A stretch of 64,000 nt of DNA from Acanthornis magna (Eukaryota > Chordata > Aves > Passeriformes > Acanthizidae): NCBI GenBank assembly GCA_036785705.1, contig JAWUZG010000070.1, positions 5,467,001-5,531,000 of the forward strand. Reading direction: 5' to 3'. The first letter of the stretch is position 1. Each line of letters opens with the position of its first letter. Position numbers and translations under genes: made by a program. Below are positions 49,901 through 63,890 of this stretch, piece by piece. Below the pieces are notes generated by a model. It did no database searches. It had not been told where the DNA came from and was given only the letters and a program-made list of their open reading frames with translations.

Positions 49901-50834
49901 TGTAGTGATATAGTGATTAAAAATAAAATACTACTTTGCCATATTTACTGTATTCTACAAGACCTCTGTTTGCTGTTTCTGCTTTGCAAGAATTAAATAA
50001 CTGCCAATGCTACGTGTTCAAAATTCCAAAATAGTGGAAAAAAGGAGACTGTATATACAGAAAAAAAATCCTGAAGACGTTCAAGACAAGTAACAGATGG
50101 CAAGAGAACTCAAAAGGGACAGGCAGGAGAAGAAACTATATTGCTAAAAAATAAGTGGAGAATGGTTAAGGCAGAGGGAATTATGGAGATAATTTTATCT
50201 CTCGTAATTGGGCAGAAAATAGACCAAGAGAGATGAGAAAAGGCAAATAGTGAGGGGAGGGGGTGGTGGGAGATGCACGTGTGTGACTACTTTTAATCAA
50301 TGAAGAAAAAGAACTAGTAAAGATAAAGGAGAGATGAATGAGGAATAAATTTTGTGTGCCTTAAGAGTTTGTTTCTCTACAGAAATCTGAATTTTCTGTC
50401 CATTTTGTGAGAGAATGAAGAGACACATGCAGACAGTGGAAGAAAGATAGTGACAGAGTTCATGTGGATAACTACCTTGTCATATCACCTGTCTAAATGC
50501 AAGGCTGGTGACTTGCTAAGCTCCCATTGTAAATTTCAATTGGAAAATATTACTCTGCACTTATTTTTCAAAACCCAGGGACAGTAATATTCAATGCAGG
50601 TGGAATGATCCCTGCTTAAGCTCTTGTTATTTCTAGGTCCTGTCTCAATTCTATTGGCCCAGAATTAATTAATCACCAGCCAGGAACCACACTACCTTTG
50701 AAGTGATCTTGTAAAATCAGGGCTATTGCTTGTGAAGCATTTAGGATCAGGATAGTGCTGAAAGGTGAAAAGTAGCAGCTAGTGTAGATTCATAATCTGG
50801 TATTTTAGGAAAATGTCCAGCCCAGACTTGCTCG
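49901..50834. other. Anonymous A-rich non-coding sequence
   Basis: Purine-biased in places (about 50,100-50,350). No gene or repeat family recognised. Confidence 0.55.
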
Positions 50835-50910
50835 GTCAGATCTTGAACTCTTTCAAGCACAGAGTTACCACAGCCTCCCCAAGCAAACTGTTCTAGTGTT
50901 TGATTTATGG
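50835..50910 (-). mobile_element. Old CR1 LINE fragment, antisense
   Basis: ATCTTGAACTCTTTCAAGCA, GAGTTACCACAGCCTCCCCA and AGCAAACTGTTCTAGTGTTT follow the antisense CR1 segment 'ccttgaacacctccagggatggagactccaccacctccctgggcaacctgttccagtg' in order, with many substitutions. Short and non-coding. Confidence 0.55.
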
Positions 50911-53900
50911 GAATGGTGCCGTGCATGGCTTTGTGCTGTGCAGCCCTGACCTTTTCAGTATTCTGTCACCTAAAGGCTGGTTGCCTCTTCAGAGCTTCCA
51001 TAGCTCCTGCAAAGAGTGAGGCTGTGGGGAAATGTACAGTGCTGCAGAGACGTAGAGTTGGGGTTCATTGTCCTACACCACAAAATAGGAAGGATATCAC
51101 TCTGTCAGAAGTCTCTGAGGGATTGCAGTGTGGGTGGGCTGAGGCAGGCTGAAGGTCAGCAGCTCTCTGCTTGTGATCTTTTGGAGACCTTCTGTGTAGA
51201 ACAGTGTGGCTCCATAAAATAAGTAGGAAAGAAGGTGCTCACTTTCAGCAGAAAAGGCCAGACTGTGGCCCTCAGGTGCTGTGAGCTGCTGGCAGGATGA
51301 ATAATTTTCTGTACTTGCCCTGCCTGCTGTCTCTAGTCTATTTGGGTAAAAAACTTTTCAGGAAAAAGACCATCTTGCTTGCTGGGTAGTCAGTAAAACA
51401 GACCCCACAGTGGTTTTTGGCTGTTACTGTAATAAAGATGATAATATTTGCTCATAGAAAGTAGGATGGTTTTGTTGGGGTTTGGTTTCTTCTTAAAATC
51501 AGCTTGTGATTTTCTCTCAAAGTTCCTGTCAGTGAACTCTGAAGAAAGCTTGTAAGTTATGTAGGAGAGCAAGTCCACCTGAGCACTGAGACCTCTCACC
51601 CCACCCCTGTCTCATCCTGTCTCCTCACCTAATGCTGTCTGATTATCACTAAATTTGTTATCATCCCCTCTGGCAATCCTCGAGTTCCTCCTGACATGTA
51701 AAACCTATTTATTAGCATGGTGTATAGATAAGTGAAGTAGTAACCTTGGGAGGGAAATGGAATTTTAATATTTATGTGATAGATAAGTGGCAAAGCACTA
51801 AATCCCATTTAGGATCTCTGGTTTCAGGAAAACTGGATATTTTCTTCTCTTGCTTGCTCAGTTTTTCTAACCTTAGGAAACTTGCTTCACCTCTGTATAT
51901 CAATTTTTCAAACTGTAAAGACAAGTTAAAAATCTATGTCAAATTGTACTTTGTTGCCTTGATAAATATATAGGGCAAGTTGTGTCATAGTTACATTGTT
52001 TTAAATTATGTTTGAAAGTGATAGAACTGAGAGAATAAACTGGTCAGTATAGCATCAATCTGCTTTCTCCTTCCGAGTCTGTATTCTTGCTCCCAAGCAG
52101 TTCAAGAACATCTGAATGCTTTACTTTGCAACCATTTGCAAAAGGCCGGAATTGTTAGCCCACACTTTCCCCCTAGAAATTCCTTAATTCCAACATCATA
52201 GAGAATATCAGTGCTTACTGAATTCTATATTATATTTTCTATTTTTTTGTCCTCAACATGGCCTGTGACTCATTTGCTGCGTATTTTTCAAGCCCTGCTT
52301 TGAATACTAACTTGTGAATTTTCTTCTTGCATTTTTTTTCCATGGCACTTACTACTGCAGGAACTGTGCTGGGAACCAGTGTTCAAATTTTGTGGTAGTT
52401 TGGAAACTTGAAAAATATTTCTGTTCCTAGTCATCATTTTCTACAGAACAAAATTCCGAATTTATACTTTGGAAGAACTAGAGGAGATGTGTGTATACAC
52501 GCACATCTGTGTGTGCAAATATAAACCCCCTCATAAAAAATATTTAGCTTTGATGATAAACTTTCAATTTATGTTGCAAAGTTGAAATATTTTTACTTTT
52601 CAAAGGTCGAGCTACTGTAATAGTCTAAATGTTTAGACTTACTGCATTAAATATTGGTAATTAACACGTGTGTCTTTGGTATTTAAAACCAGACAAACAG
52701 AAAGATTTACATGAATTATGATGTAATATTAGGACCCTACCTCACCCAATGAGTCTGGGTACCTCCCATGGGAGTGGGAGGAGAGCTCTGTGACTTCATG
52801 TTTTCCTTTACTTGTCTCAGACTTAAATGGCAGTAAAGAAAAGAAGATAGTGTAGAATGCCTTAGAAATCCTATTTCTCTCTCTTCCTTCTCCTGACTCT
52901 GAAGTAGGAAATTCAATGTTTCGGGAAGAGTTCTGCTAATCTTGCTGTTCCATCTTGAAGCTTGTGTATGTGTCTTTTAAGTGTAAGCATGTCTGTAAGA
53001 AGGACTCTTGAGATGGCAATGGCTTCTGTTCCTGGAAAACCCTGTGTTCTTTGCTTGGGTTTTCTTCAGTCTCCTTTTATTTTTTTCCCCTTAGTATTAA
53101 GGCTTCTAACTGCCTTTCGTCCTTACACTTACTCCTGTCTGTCCATTTTTTTCTGAGAAAACAAGGAGAGGAGGAGACTTTTGTACTTGAAGGCGTACAG
53201 GCCTTACCCATATCTGCTTTTTCTTGTGCTGGTATCACTTCTGTCCCCTTGGCTCTTACTGCAAATCCACAGCTATTGTTCTTTCCTAAATCTAAAAGAT
53301 TCTTCCAAAATAAGAAGTCCTTCCTTCAAAAAATACAGCATTTTGGCATGCAACCCTTTGCAGACAATCTCTGCCTGTGAGAGTGGAACTCATATTAAAA
53401 TCAAAGTTTACAATATTAAAATGGAGCATTCTCTGAGTTCCAGCAGTACAAAAGGTTCTCATGGGTCCTGTGACAAGCTTGATTCTTCTCGGAAAAACAC
53501 ATTCAAATAGACATTAGCTCCAGTTCTAGGGAAGGACAAGCAGTCTGTCTGAAAGGCAAGCATAATGAAGACCTGCATATTTCATGATATATCATGTGCT
53601 GCTCAGGTGCAGAGGCAAAAATTCAATCCTTTACAAGCGCGTCTGCCCAAACTGGAGCAGAGGTAGCTATTTTGCATCCCGCCGAAGTGTGTTTGATCTT
53701 GGAAGTCATAGAATATTTGTTTTATGACTATGAGAGTGCCAAGAAATTCTTTGAAGCAAAGTCTGTAACCTCCAAGGCTGAGATGGAATAGGATGAAACA
53801 GGAAAGTTACTGGAAGATGACATTGTTAAAAAAAAAATACAAAACCCCCTAAACTCGAACCCAACAACCTTCCCCTCCAACTCCTTTTAAGCCTGCTTCT

Positions 53901-56499
53901 TTTAATTATATTGCCTGTCATGACTCTAATTCTTTAAATTAATTATGGTGACTGATATGGAGTCTAAAATGCCTTTTCCAATGTACAAATGATATGATGG
54001 ATTGTGATTAATTGAAATATAGAGGTCTGAAGTTTGATAGCTTATGAAGTACAGTTTGTGATACAGCCTCAGCTTCCATTTTTTTATTGAACTGTCTTTT
54101 TGAATGTCATTAGAGTATTAGACCCAGAGGGAGACCGTATAAATGACAGATCACTGCTGGATGAAATTCCAAGTTTTCCTTTTTTTTTTTTCCAGACTGA
54201 GGTAGCATATTGCACTACTACCCTGCTTGTTTTTACAGGCAGAAAGAAGCAGTGACAAAAATCTTATGTTTAAAAAGAAATCTGTACTTGCATGGTAAAG
54301 TGTTTGCTGTACTGTCCCTTTGTGGGCTTGCTGGGTAGCACAGTATGTAAGTGGTGGCTGAAATTATTAAATAGGAATATTTACTTCAGTCCCTGTGAGG
54401 GGCTACTGGTTTTGTCCCTTGTTTTTGGCTATTGAGTCCATCCCCCTGCAGTCAGTTGTGTGACATCATCCTGGAAATGTTGTATAGGGGAAGTTGGTTG
54501 GTGACCAAAAACAACTTCAAGTCCCTTCCCTCCCAGTAAAGTAGGTTCTGGGCAGCTCTGTGGGAGACATTGATAACTTGAACAACTTGATTAACCCTAC
54601 TTCCAAATAATCCTATAGTGAGAGAATGGGATTTTTGGGTTGGTGTTGTGTTTGTTTTTTCTTTTTATTTTTCTTTTTTTTTTTTTTTAATCACCTTAAA
54701 ATCTGCAGTGGGAGCAGTATCTGTAATTGTGTTTTGTACAGAACCCAGAACAGTCAAATCCTGAAACTATCTTCAATTAGCATAGAAATAAGATATTTTG
54801 GACCTGCAACTAAAGTCTTGAAACTGATTTTGATGCTGCTTTTTAGACATTCTGAGACCCCTTTTGTGCTGTTGCAGTTATTGCAGATGTTATAGATGTC
54901 TTCTGTATATGAAAATCTAATGGTTATTATCTTTTATTTATTTTCTGCACCACTTTCTGTACAGGCAACTAGTCAGGTTTAATGTGAATACTGAACATAA
55001 CTGGGCTTCTTTTTAAAGATAAGAGATGATGAAAGGGAGGTTGTCTGAAAGCAACTTGATGGGCAGAACTGTTAAGAACTTCCCTTGAGCTGATAATGAG
55101 CACTCAGATCTTTAAACCTAGAGAAAGCAACAGAAATCTGCCAGGGCTGGACAGAAAATCCCTGATGCTAAAAGTAAGGATACAAAAGGACTTATACATT
55201 GGAAAACTCAGCTAGAGTGTGCAGGACAGCCCACAGAACTGTGCCAGCTCTGATAATCTATGCAAGACGATGCCTGATATTTGGAGAAAAAGATCAGTGA
55301 ATAGCAGTGGATCATATTATGTTGCAAGACTTTGTAGAACATGTGCAACCAGGAGAAGAGGTTTGACAGTTGAGCTACTAGACCCAAGGAATTCCTCATG
55401 GGAACAACACTGTAGGAGAATATGAACAGTGTTACAGATAGCAAAAGAGACATTTATTAATTTTATGTTGAGGATGCTGACAATTATTTTCATTATGAAA
55501 TAATGGGATCAGTACTAAAAAGAAAAAGCAGTGGTCAGCTAGAACAAAAAGAGGTAAAAATTTGTTCTCAGGAAGAGGGTTTATGAATTTATGAGGAATG
55601 GTAGTCTGTCTTTACACCCAGAAAAAACCATTCAGTCATTTTCTCGAGGAATTTTTCTCAACTGCCTGTACAGGAAGTGTAGGCTCCTGAGTGAAGGTAT
55701 AAAGTAGGTTGTCGTAAAATTATCCTCTATATTTCTGGTTGTTCATCATTGCCTGTTTAATCACATTTTCAGTACCCATGATAGGTTTTAAACTTACCAA
55801 ATCCTCAAATTCTGTGGTTAGGGGTACAAGAAGACAGATTCGGGAAGACGGTCTTCAAATCCCCTTTTGTGCAAAGAAGTGCCAAAAAAAGTGAGCTTGA
55901 CATAATTCAACTGTGTCATAGTGTGTGATTCAGGGAAAGGTTTTTAAAGGTAGAAATCAAAATTTTCAGTACCTTTTTTATCTGAAAGCAAGAAAAATTA
56001 TATGTTAGTCAGTTTTAGAACTGGTTTCTACAAAATGCTTGTTGGTCTCAGCAAACAAACAAAAAACTGGGACAATTTTGTGAACAGACCCCCAAATAAC
56101 CAAGTTAAGTAAATTAATTCATAGCAGTTACCAAGAGAATGCGGGGTGATGTAAATGCCTTTTCTATAAGTACAAATTTCTGTCAAGTGGCTTAGTTACA
56201 CAATACTGTATGGGACATTTTGGAGGTTTATTGAACACTTGCTGGGCTTAGTAAACAGAGGAATCAAATTATATAAAGTTGTAGGTATTAATATATTAAT
56301 CTGAGAAAGGAACACGTGTGGAAATACAGCCATAGGAGACATGTAAGTATGAAACAAGTGGCATGTGAATTGTCCCTGGAAACAAGAGTCTGAAAATGAG
56401 CATTTATAGCCCAGGCATTGAATGAAACACCACAGTAGCCATCTCAGTGGCATAATGAGCTCAGTATTTCTTGTATCTGAGCTGTAATTTCAATGCCTC
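50911..56499. other. Anonymous non-coding sequence
   Basis: No exon recognised. A 10-bp palindrome GTGTATACAC lies at 52491-52500. T-rich tracts lie at 54179-54191 (followed by CCAG) and 54674-54688 (T15). The two overlapping 109-codon frames at 53,051-53,510 have no known domain. Confidence 0.55.
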
Positions 56500-56900
56500 T
56501 GCAGGCACTGCAGATCTTTTTAGATCTTCCTAATTCACCATGCAAAAGAGGAATTTCCTGTCTAATCCTATCCCTATTTAAATTTTCACATAGGATCATT
56601 AGTAGGGTTAGCTGTAAGGTGTTTGTCTCATTAGTGTGTTGCTGAAAGAACTTAACCTCAAGAGTTGCAGTTTTACTCTACATTAAAATGTTATGCAAAT
56701 TCCCCATCTCACTCAGGGAATCAGAGTGAAACACAGATGCTGTTTTATTATTCTCAACTCACTTTTGACTTGTTTTACTAGGCTTTGGGCTCAACAGGCC
56801 CAAATGTAATTAAATGCTTCCTTTGTGCTATTTGGAAAGTCCTTCATTAGCAGTGTTAGCTTCCTTCAAAATTAATGCTGTGCACGCCAAATTGACCTGC
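56500..56900. promoter_or_regulatory. Candidate conserved non-coding element with octamer
   Basis: Repeat-free sequence with a perfect octamer ATGCAAAT (POU-type, 56693-56700), GGGCTCAACAGGCCCAAATG, TGTAATTAAATGC and CAAAATTAATGC. Motif-based inference only. Confidence 0.22.
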
Positions 56901-59461
56901 ACAGGAAAAAAACATAAAATTCCCTCTTTAAAGCTGGAAGGGAGTGAGAATTCTTCTGCTTCATGGCACTGTCTTCAGCTTAACATATTAGTATCTCTCT
57001 CATGCATTAGAGAGGGGACTATCAGACACCTGTTGTTCAAGGTTAGTCTGGGCTCTTTGCTGGTTTTGTTAGGATGAAAATTAAAGCAGTGCTCGAAGAA
57101 GTCAGGAGGGTAAGGATTTAGGAAAGGAGACATAGTACTGTGCTAGTGATAAAGTGAAACCAAACTGCTGCTGTTATCGAGGCAGTTGGGTTCCTTGAGC
57201 AATCAAAATCCCTCATGTGAACCTGTCCCCCCTCCCCACCACCAAACTACTGATATGCAGCTCCCTTCTTCCAAGTGTTTTGTCATCATTAATAGATCAG
57301 TGTTCCCATGTTAACTTGGTTATTGATCCTCCTTCCTTCTCTGACTGTATTAGCTTTAGAAGCAGGACTAGTTAAAGACAAGATACCTGGTTTGAAAACT
57401 CCTTGAAAACCTGATGATGCATTGGCTTTTAATAGTTTGCTTCCTCTTGACCTTGCAGCAGGTCCTAGAACACAGTTGAACAAAAGAACTTTGGAAGATC
57501 TATTTCTTAAGACTTTGTGCTTTGAATCAGTGGGACTGATGTGGTCCGCAGGATTTCTGAAATCTTTCTGGGAAGTTTCCCTACTCATAGAAAAATTGAC
57601 ATTGACCAATGATTCTGAGTGGCCTGGCTTGTAGGACAACATAAATATGTTGAAATAATACTGGAAGAAGTAGCAAGAATATTTCATTTGAGATCAGTGA
57701 GAGGTATAAAACTTTAAAACTAGATTTACAGCTATTTGGAAACATCTAACTGATGTATAGTGAGCTTTAGTTGGTAGTTTTTGTGCCAGTGAAAATGTGA
57801 AAAGATTATTTTCCAGTTCAATTCAACCAGACTTATGGCAATTACAGGCTCTGGGAGCAGAGCATAGAAAAGAACTAAAGAAAAATTGTATGAGTGATTG
57901 TGTTCAACCTTCTTAAATAGGAACACGTGAAATGATTTGTATAAAATAAAAACCAGAGTGGAGATCGTGGCAAAACTCCCTACTAAATAATCCTGTAATG
58001 TAAAGCCCTCCTATGCGCTCTGGCCTGTAATGACATTCACATCTGCTTGTGAAGATAGGTTTTTCCAAACAGTAGGAAGATATTCTGCCAAAATATTTCC
58101 AAATATTTTGGAAACTGTAAAATAAACAACTCCTCAATCTCATAAAGTTTCTAGTAGGTAGTCTTCATCTTTAGATTAATAAATTATGAAATTTGAATCT
58201 ACAATGAAGGCTAATAAGCCTTGGTAAGATCAGCATGACTTTTCCTCTTGAATGAGTTTATGGACAAGTAACAGGCACTGTAATATTGTTATGACAACAC
58301 AGCACATTGAAATAATGCTTGAAAGAGCCCATTAAATTGAAAAGCTATTTGGGTACTTGACTATTTGATCTGTGGAGCAAACTTTTCATCACTGTTTATT
58401 GAGGATTATTTATTGGGGAGTCAGAAATTTCTAATAAAACTAGTGACAGAATAGCACTATGAGAAACTAAATTTTCTGTTAGAAACATAAGTTTGCTGCT
58501 ATTGGAAAACAGTGGCTATTTTTTTTAGTTACTTATTGTTGAGTTTTGAATTAACTGGAGTAACCTAAGACTTAGGTATGAGAGCCCCCTCAGTGAACAC
58601 GTCTGACTGTGGCAATCATAGTAGAAAAGAAAAATGTTAGCCTGGGTAAAAGAAAAGCATAAAGGATATATTATTATGCTATGGAAAATACAGGTGAGAT
58701 TATCACCCTTTAAATATTAATTTCTCCTCACATATGGAGGGTGTTGATGAAGAATGCTATTCCCAAGGTCAAAGTCAGGGTTGAGTCTGACCTCTTGGCT
58801 CCTGCAGTTGCTCTGGCACCTCACGTTGGTCTTCCATGGTAAAATCTCCAGCAACTGCAGTTGCATCTTTGCATCCAGGTCTTTTGGGGATACATAAATA
58901 TTTGAGACTGGAATTTTGGTGGGTTTGAGAACTTTAAGACGCAACCTCTAACAGTTTGTGTTTTCATGATATTGCCAGCTAATGGTTATGAATCATACTT
59001 CCCTTGAGGCAGAAATCATTATTTGACTTCAGTGCATCAAACAAAGAAGGTTTTATTTTATTCCTTTTGAACTGTCCTTGGGTTGATCCTTGTTTGGGTT
59101 AAAATTTAGTGTCGTCGTCCATCTAAATAATAATGATGCACTTTAATTTATTGTCATCTAAACTCAAAAGCTTGTGAATGTCTGAAGAGAAATAACTAAA
59201 ATCAAATTTAGGATGGAAACAAAAAGTATGTTGGTATATCCTATCAGTCTATGAATTAAAATAAGGGTAGACAAAAGCGATTTTTTATTTTTAGAGGGAG
59301 ATTAGGGAAAATTGCTTATTATTGTTTAGTCTTAGATAGTGTAACTAGAAAACTGATGAGTATTTATGTGTTCTGCAATGACCCTTTGCATCCTAGTCAA
59401 AGCTTTTGTCTCCGATTTTAGCAGAGAGGTTCTTCAGTTTGTCATATTTTGTTTGAGAATC
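56901..59461. other. Anonymous non-coding sequence
   Basis: No exon or mobile element recognised. Contains the inverted repeat at 58088-58111, listed separately. Confidence 0.55.
58088..58111. repeat. AT-rich inverted repeat, 11-bp perfect arms
   Basis: CCAAAATATTT, spacer CC, AAATATTTTGG. Arms are exact reverse complements, giving a cruciform-prone 24-bp unit. Confidence 0.85.
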
Positions 59462-60080
59462 ATCATAGAATCATAGACTACCAGCTTGGAAGGAACCTCG
59501 GGGATTATCTGGTCGAACTTCTCCTGGCAAAAACGTGGTCCAGACAAGATGGCCCAGCAGCCAGTCCAGCTGAATCTTATAAGTGTCACATGTTGGGGAA
59601 TCCACCGCTTCCCTGTGGAAAATATTCCGATGGCTGATTATTCTCACTGGGAAAATTTTCTCTCTTGTGTGCAATCAGAATCTCACCAGGATCAACTTGT
59701 ACCTGTTACCCCTCATCTTTTCCTTGTGACTCCCTGTAGAAAGGGACTCACCATCCTCCTTCCTACATCTGCTTTGTAGCCACCCATTTAAATACTGAAA
59801 CTCCCTTAAGCCTTCTTTTCTCCAGGCTGAACAATCTCAGTTCCCTCAGCCTTTCGTCCCATGGCGAGCTTCCCAGTCCTTTGATCATCTTTGTGGCTCT
59901 TCCCTGGACTCTCTCCAGCCCGTCCATGCCTTTTTAGCATGTTGGGGACCAAAACTGAGCATAGGATTCCAGGTGTAGCCTGACAAGCGCTGAGCTGGGG
60001 TAATGACTTCTTGATCTTGCTAGTGATGGAGCTTGTTGTGCACTGGGATCCCCAGGTCTCTTCCCAGAGTACCGCTCCCA
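59462..60080 (-). mobile_element. CR1 LINE 3' region, antisense, about 0.6 kb
   Basis: It starts with the CR1 tail ATCATAGAATCATAGAC, then GCTTGGAAGGAACCTC, GGGGAATCCACCGCTTCCCT, CCGATGGCTGATTATTCTCA, CAATCAGAATCTCACCAGGA, CTTTTCTCCAGGCTGAACAA, TTTGATCATCTTTGTGGCTC and GGGACCAAAACTGAGCATAG. These blocks follow the antisense order of a CR1-X/J-type avian LINE. A short deletion lies near 59795-59810, where 'aacaccatgataaggtc' is expected. The copy is 5'-truncated. A 154-codon minus-strand frame crosses its inner edge, but I see no reverse transcriptase or endonuclease motif. The inner boundary is approximate. Confidence 0.95.
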
Positions 60081-63000
60081 GTTTGGAAGGTTTAACTATC
60101 AAATAAATGTATCGTAAATAGTTTGCTTGGTTGTTGCAAGGCGCTTCAGCCCAGTAACCACCTGTTTGAAAGGCATAAAATCTTGGGGGGAAAAAAATGA
60201 GAGGTTTAGTAGTGATTTGATGGTTTTGCTGAGGTCTGCTGGAATACTTGTATGGTGATTTGGCAAACAAAAGGAATTTAAAGGAATTTCTTTATCTGCA
60301 AAATATGTTTCAGAAGTACCAAAGCTCTCCTATTTACTATGAATTCTTTATGAACTAATGCAATTTCTATTGTTCCCCCACAGTTTGCTTTTTTTATTTG
60401 TTTGTTTTTTAATTTATCTTTAGTCAGTGGTGTCATTCTACATCTACTGAGCTGAAACTTTTGAAGATGTGAAGGGCTGGCACTGTGCTGCACTTTAACA
60501 TTAACAAGTTGGGGACTCCTTTGTCCCCCTAAGTACAGTTCGATATGGGAATTTTGGTTTTATTTATTATCAAATCCTAAAGATGTTAGTGTACGGTGCC
60601 CACACCTTTAAATAATAAAACTCCTATATTTGTTTGCAGATACTCTAATCTGTTGTTAATAAACTTGAAAGAATACAGTCTTGTCTAATAAACACATCAA
60701 ATTAATGGGTACCAAGGCAGTTCAGAAGAGTGTTTGTTGTTTGGTGTTTAGATTTCAGTCAAAATTAATCAACAATGGATGGGGCCTGCCGTATTTATTA
60801 GCAACACAAATCCCTGTGATTCAGTGCCAGGTCCCTTTGACTTGTTCCAGTGTATGCTGGCAGGGGTACAGGACTGATAAATACTTACATCCTTGTGACT
60901 GGGAAAGAAAGAGGGGAGGGGGATAGAGCGGAGAAAACAGACCTCACAGTTGGCATGAATTCCTTGAGAGCCATTTTGAATCTCTTTCAGAGAGAGCTCG
61001 CTTGTAAATGGGAAGTCATTGATTCAGGAACAGTAGAGGCTTTTTTTTCTTTGTGAAACCTTCAGCTTTGCAGATGGCTGGCTGCATAAGCCTGCATGGT
61101 TTTGTTCTCTCTTCCCCTCCCAGGATACTCTTTTTCCCCAATTTTAATTTTCATTCTCCTCTGCTTTTTGTTAAATTTCTTAAAGAGATGTAGTTATTGA
61201 CAGGAGAAATGCTGTTGCAGACATGCTCCTTCTTGGGAACATCTGCTATGGTCTAAACCATCTCTTGGCAGAGAAAGTGAAGGTGTTTGAACTCTGCTTA
61301 GTTTTTAAGTGCCATTTGTGAATTCAAGGCAAATTATGGCTCATTTTGTGGAGGGTAAAAATGAATGGCTGTCATCGGAAATGTTTCTGTCAAATCAAAT
61401 GAAAATCCTTACTGATTTTCTTTGCTCCAATCACTTGTGGAACTGGAAATAGAGAGGCTCCTCTCATGGATATTCTCTGTCCTGCAAGATTGGGGAAGTT
61501 TATTTTCCCTGCAGATAGAGGCTTGCACTTTGCTTCTGGAACCCTAAATTGTGAGTCTATGAAGTAAAAACATTCCAATTCTGAACAGAAGCATGTTGAA
61601 TTTCTTGTAAGGATTACTTAGTGATAAACTGTGCTAGGAAACAAGTTGCAGCATGTTGTTCATGCAGTGCTGGAATTTCAACAATGCTATCTCCAGGACT
61701 AGTAGTTGCACTTGATACTGATAAATAAACGAGTCAGGTCACAGTACCTGCTACAGATTCTTGTTCTTGACATGACGCTTGCTGTTTTACAGCTTTGAAC
61801 CCAATTTTCTTTTTCTAATGGCCAAATGACTCCTGAAAGTTCAGGACATTTTCAGAGGAGAGGAGCTTACAGTAGAAGGGGCTTCCGAAAAGGCTATTTG
61901 AACACTGAGAATTCAGCTATTGATTATGGGAGAAACAATCATGCAGGGGGGATAATTATTGTGGTAGTATTGCTATATGTCAGCCTAAGGACAAACTCTT
62001 CTCCTATCCACTCTTACGTCTAGTTCCTTGTGTCATTTGTCATATGAAGGGAAGGTTCTCCCTGGTGGACAGAAATGGTCTGTGGACAGTGCGGAATTAT
62101 CTTCCATGGGACTGTGTGTGTGACTTTCTCTCAGGCGAGCCCTGCCAATAACTGCTCTGCATCAGTGGCTGTGCTTTTGTTGTGGGTTTTCTCTGCTCAG
62201 GGAAAACTTGCACTGAAAAGGGAAGAAATGAGCTCTTTTCACTTGAGAAACTCGTCTAACAATGGTGGCGATTTTCTGTCTTACAGAATATTGATGTGGG
62301 ACATGTGCAGTTTACTCCTGTGATTACAAAACATCCTGTTCTTGCATCTTATTATTTCTAGGAAATTGCAGAAAGCACAGACTTCCTTCAGAAATAGTGA
62401 GGCTGTCTGTGAGGGAGTTGAGTGGGTGGAATTACTCACAAAGATAGTTCAGTATCTTGCATAGTTGCCTTGGGTATAATTTGACATCTTCTAATTTGAG
62501 AATATTTGTTTTGTGTTCCTCCCCCTCTTTTATTGCTGTTCTAATTGGTGTTCTCTTAGGTATTGGGTGAAAGTAATGTTTGGTGAACAAGTAGTTCAGG
62601 AGAGGACAATTATGATTCAGAATATGAGCTATGTATGAATTATGGTTCTCACATTTATTTTTCAAAGCTATTTAGAAAATGATCTGGGAGAATCATCTTT
62701 ATGATGTATATTGTTCAAGAAATCTTCAGTGTCTTCTCAGGCTGAAATATCTGTTCCAAGCTGTTCCAAGTTTTTGAGGCTATGAAATTTATGGCTCTGT
62801 GGTATCCTATCCTTGTGTTGATTATCTGAGTGTAACTGAATGATCAAAGACCTGATTTTGAGGTGAATGTTTTAGTTCAATTTTAGCTAATACATAAAAA
62901 ATATTCCTATAAAGGTTTCCTCCCCTACTACCATGCCTTTGAGTAAACTCATTTGCTAAAGTAATTGTGGAAAGTGGTTGTGTAGAGATCATTTTGTCTT

Positions 63001-63890
63001 TGCCCCAAGCATTTGCAATCTTTTCCCTTCCCACTGGTGCTCGTGTTTAGCTGATGCCTGCAGAATGACCACAGAGTTTCATTACATGCAGACAGCTACA
63101 GAGGACTGTGCTCCCAGAATGGGCAGCAGCAAGTTTGCCAGAATATTCAGCAAACAATTTTCCTCAGTAGATCCTACTGTTACTGACAGATGGCATTGCA
63201 ACTTAGAAATACAGTTTACATGCTCTTTTTCACTTGTTTTTCCTGTTGGGATCATTTGGGTTCTTGCAGAAAATTCCCCTTTGGCGAAACAGAGGCGGGC
63301 TATGAAACTGTTTCCACTGAAGTGTTCAGCAGACACAGAGGAAGTGCCTTTTTATCACTAAAAGACAAAATTTTGCTATAGTAATTTCAGAATATTTTTG
63401 AAATGTGAAATCTTTGTGAGTTTTCTTTTTCCTACTGCCCAAACACCACAATGTGTTTTGAGTTAAACCCTAGAATTTCTTTTTATGGATTTTTTTCCTT
63501 CCTAAATTAGAAAAAAATTCAACAAAAGATCTTCAACATAATGGATTTTCTTTTTTACCTTGCATTAGTTCTGAGCATTTACTGTCTAGTGTTGAAGGCT
63601 GGCTGGCCCTTATTCTTTCTAAGAAGAGGGCCACCACTGCTGCTGAGGTTGCTCTTTGTACCAAGTGATGATTTTTAGTTATATAGAAGCATCCAGAGGT
63701 GACTGTAATCCATCACTTACCTTATTTTGGTACCAGTTATAAAAACCGTAACTTTTGGTCTCCATTAAGTTAGCTTTTGTCACATACAAGACCAAGGTGT
63801 GGAAAAAAGTAGGAGCGTCATATCCTCGAATCACTCCCCTTTTTCTGCATCTCAGGCTCTGTTATTGTCCTTCCGTGCTTATTTGGTCAA
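60081..63890. other. Anonymous non-coding sequence
   Basis: No exon, RNA gene or mobile element recognised. TGTTCCAAGC is immediately repeated near 62752-62770. The 127-codon frame from 62978 lacks a recognisable domain and is overlapped by an 84-codon frame on the other strand. Confidence 0.55.

Noticed and set aside
54192..54222. TGAGGTAG resembling the let-7 seed, with ACTACTACC downstream
   Set aside because: Only the 8-base seed matches and the expected let-7 star arm is absent. The possible pairing is too short for a pre-miRNA hairpin.
59806..60270. 154-codon minus-strand frame across the CR1 edge
   Set aside because: It runs from the CR1 3' region into unique DNA, and no reverse transcriptase or endonuclease motif is visible. 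A by-product of the repeat.
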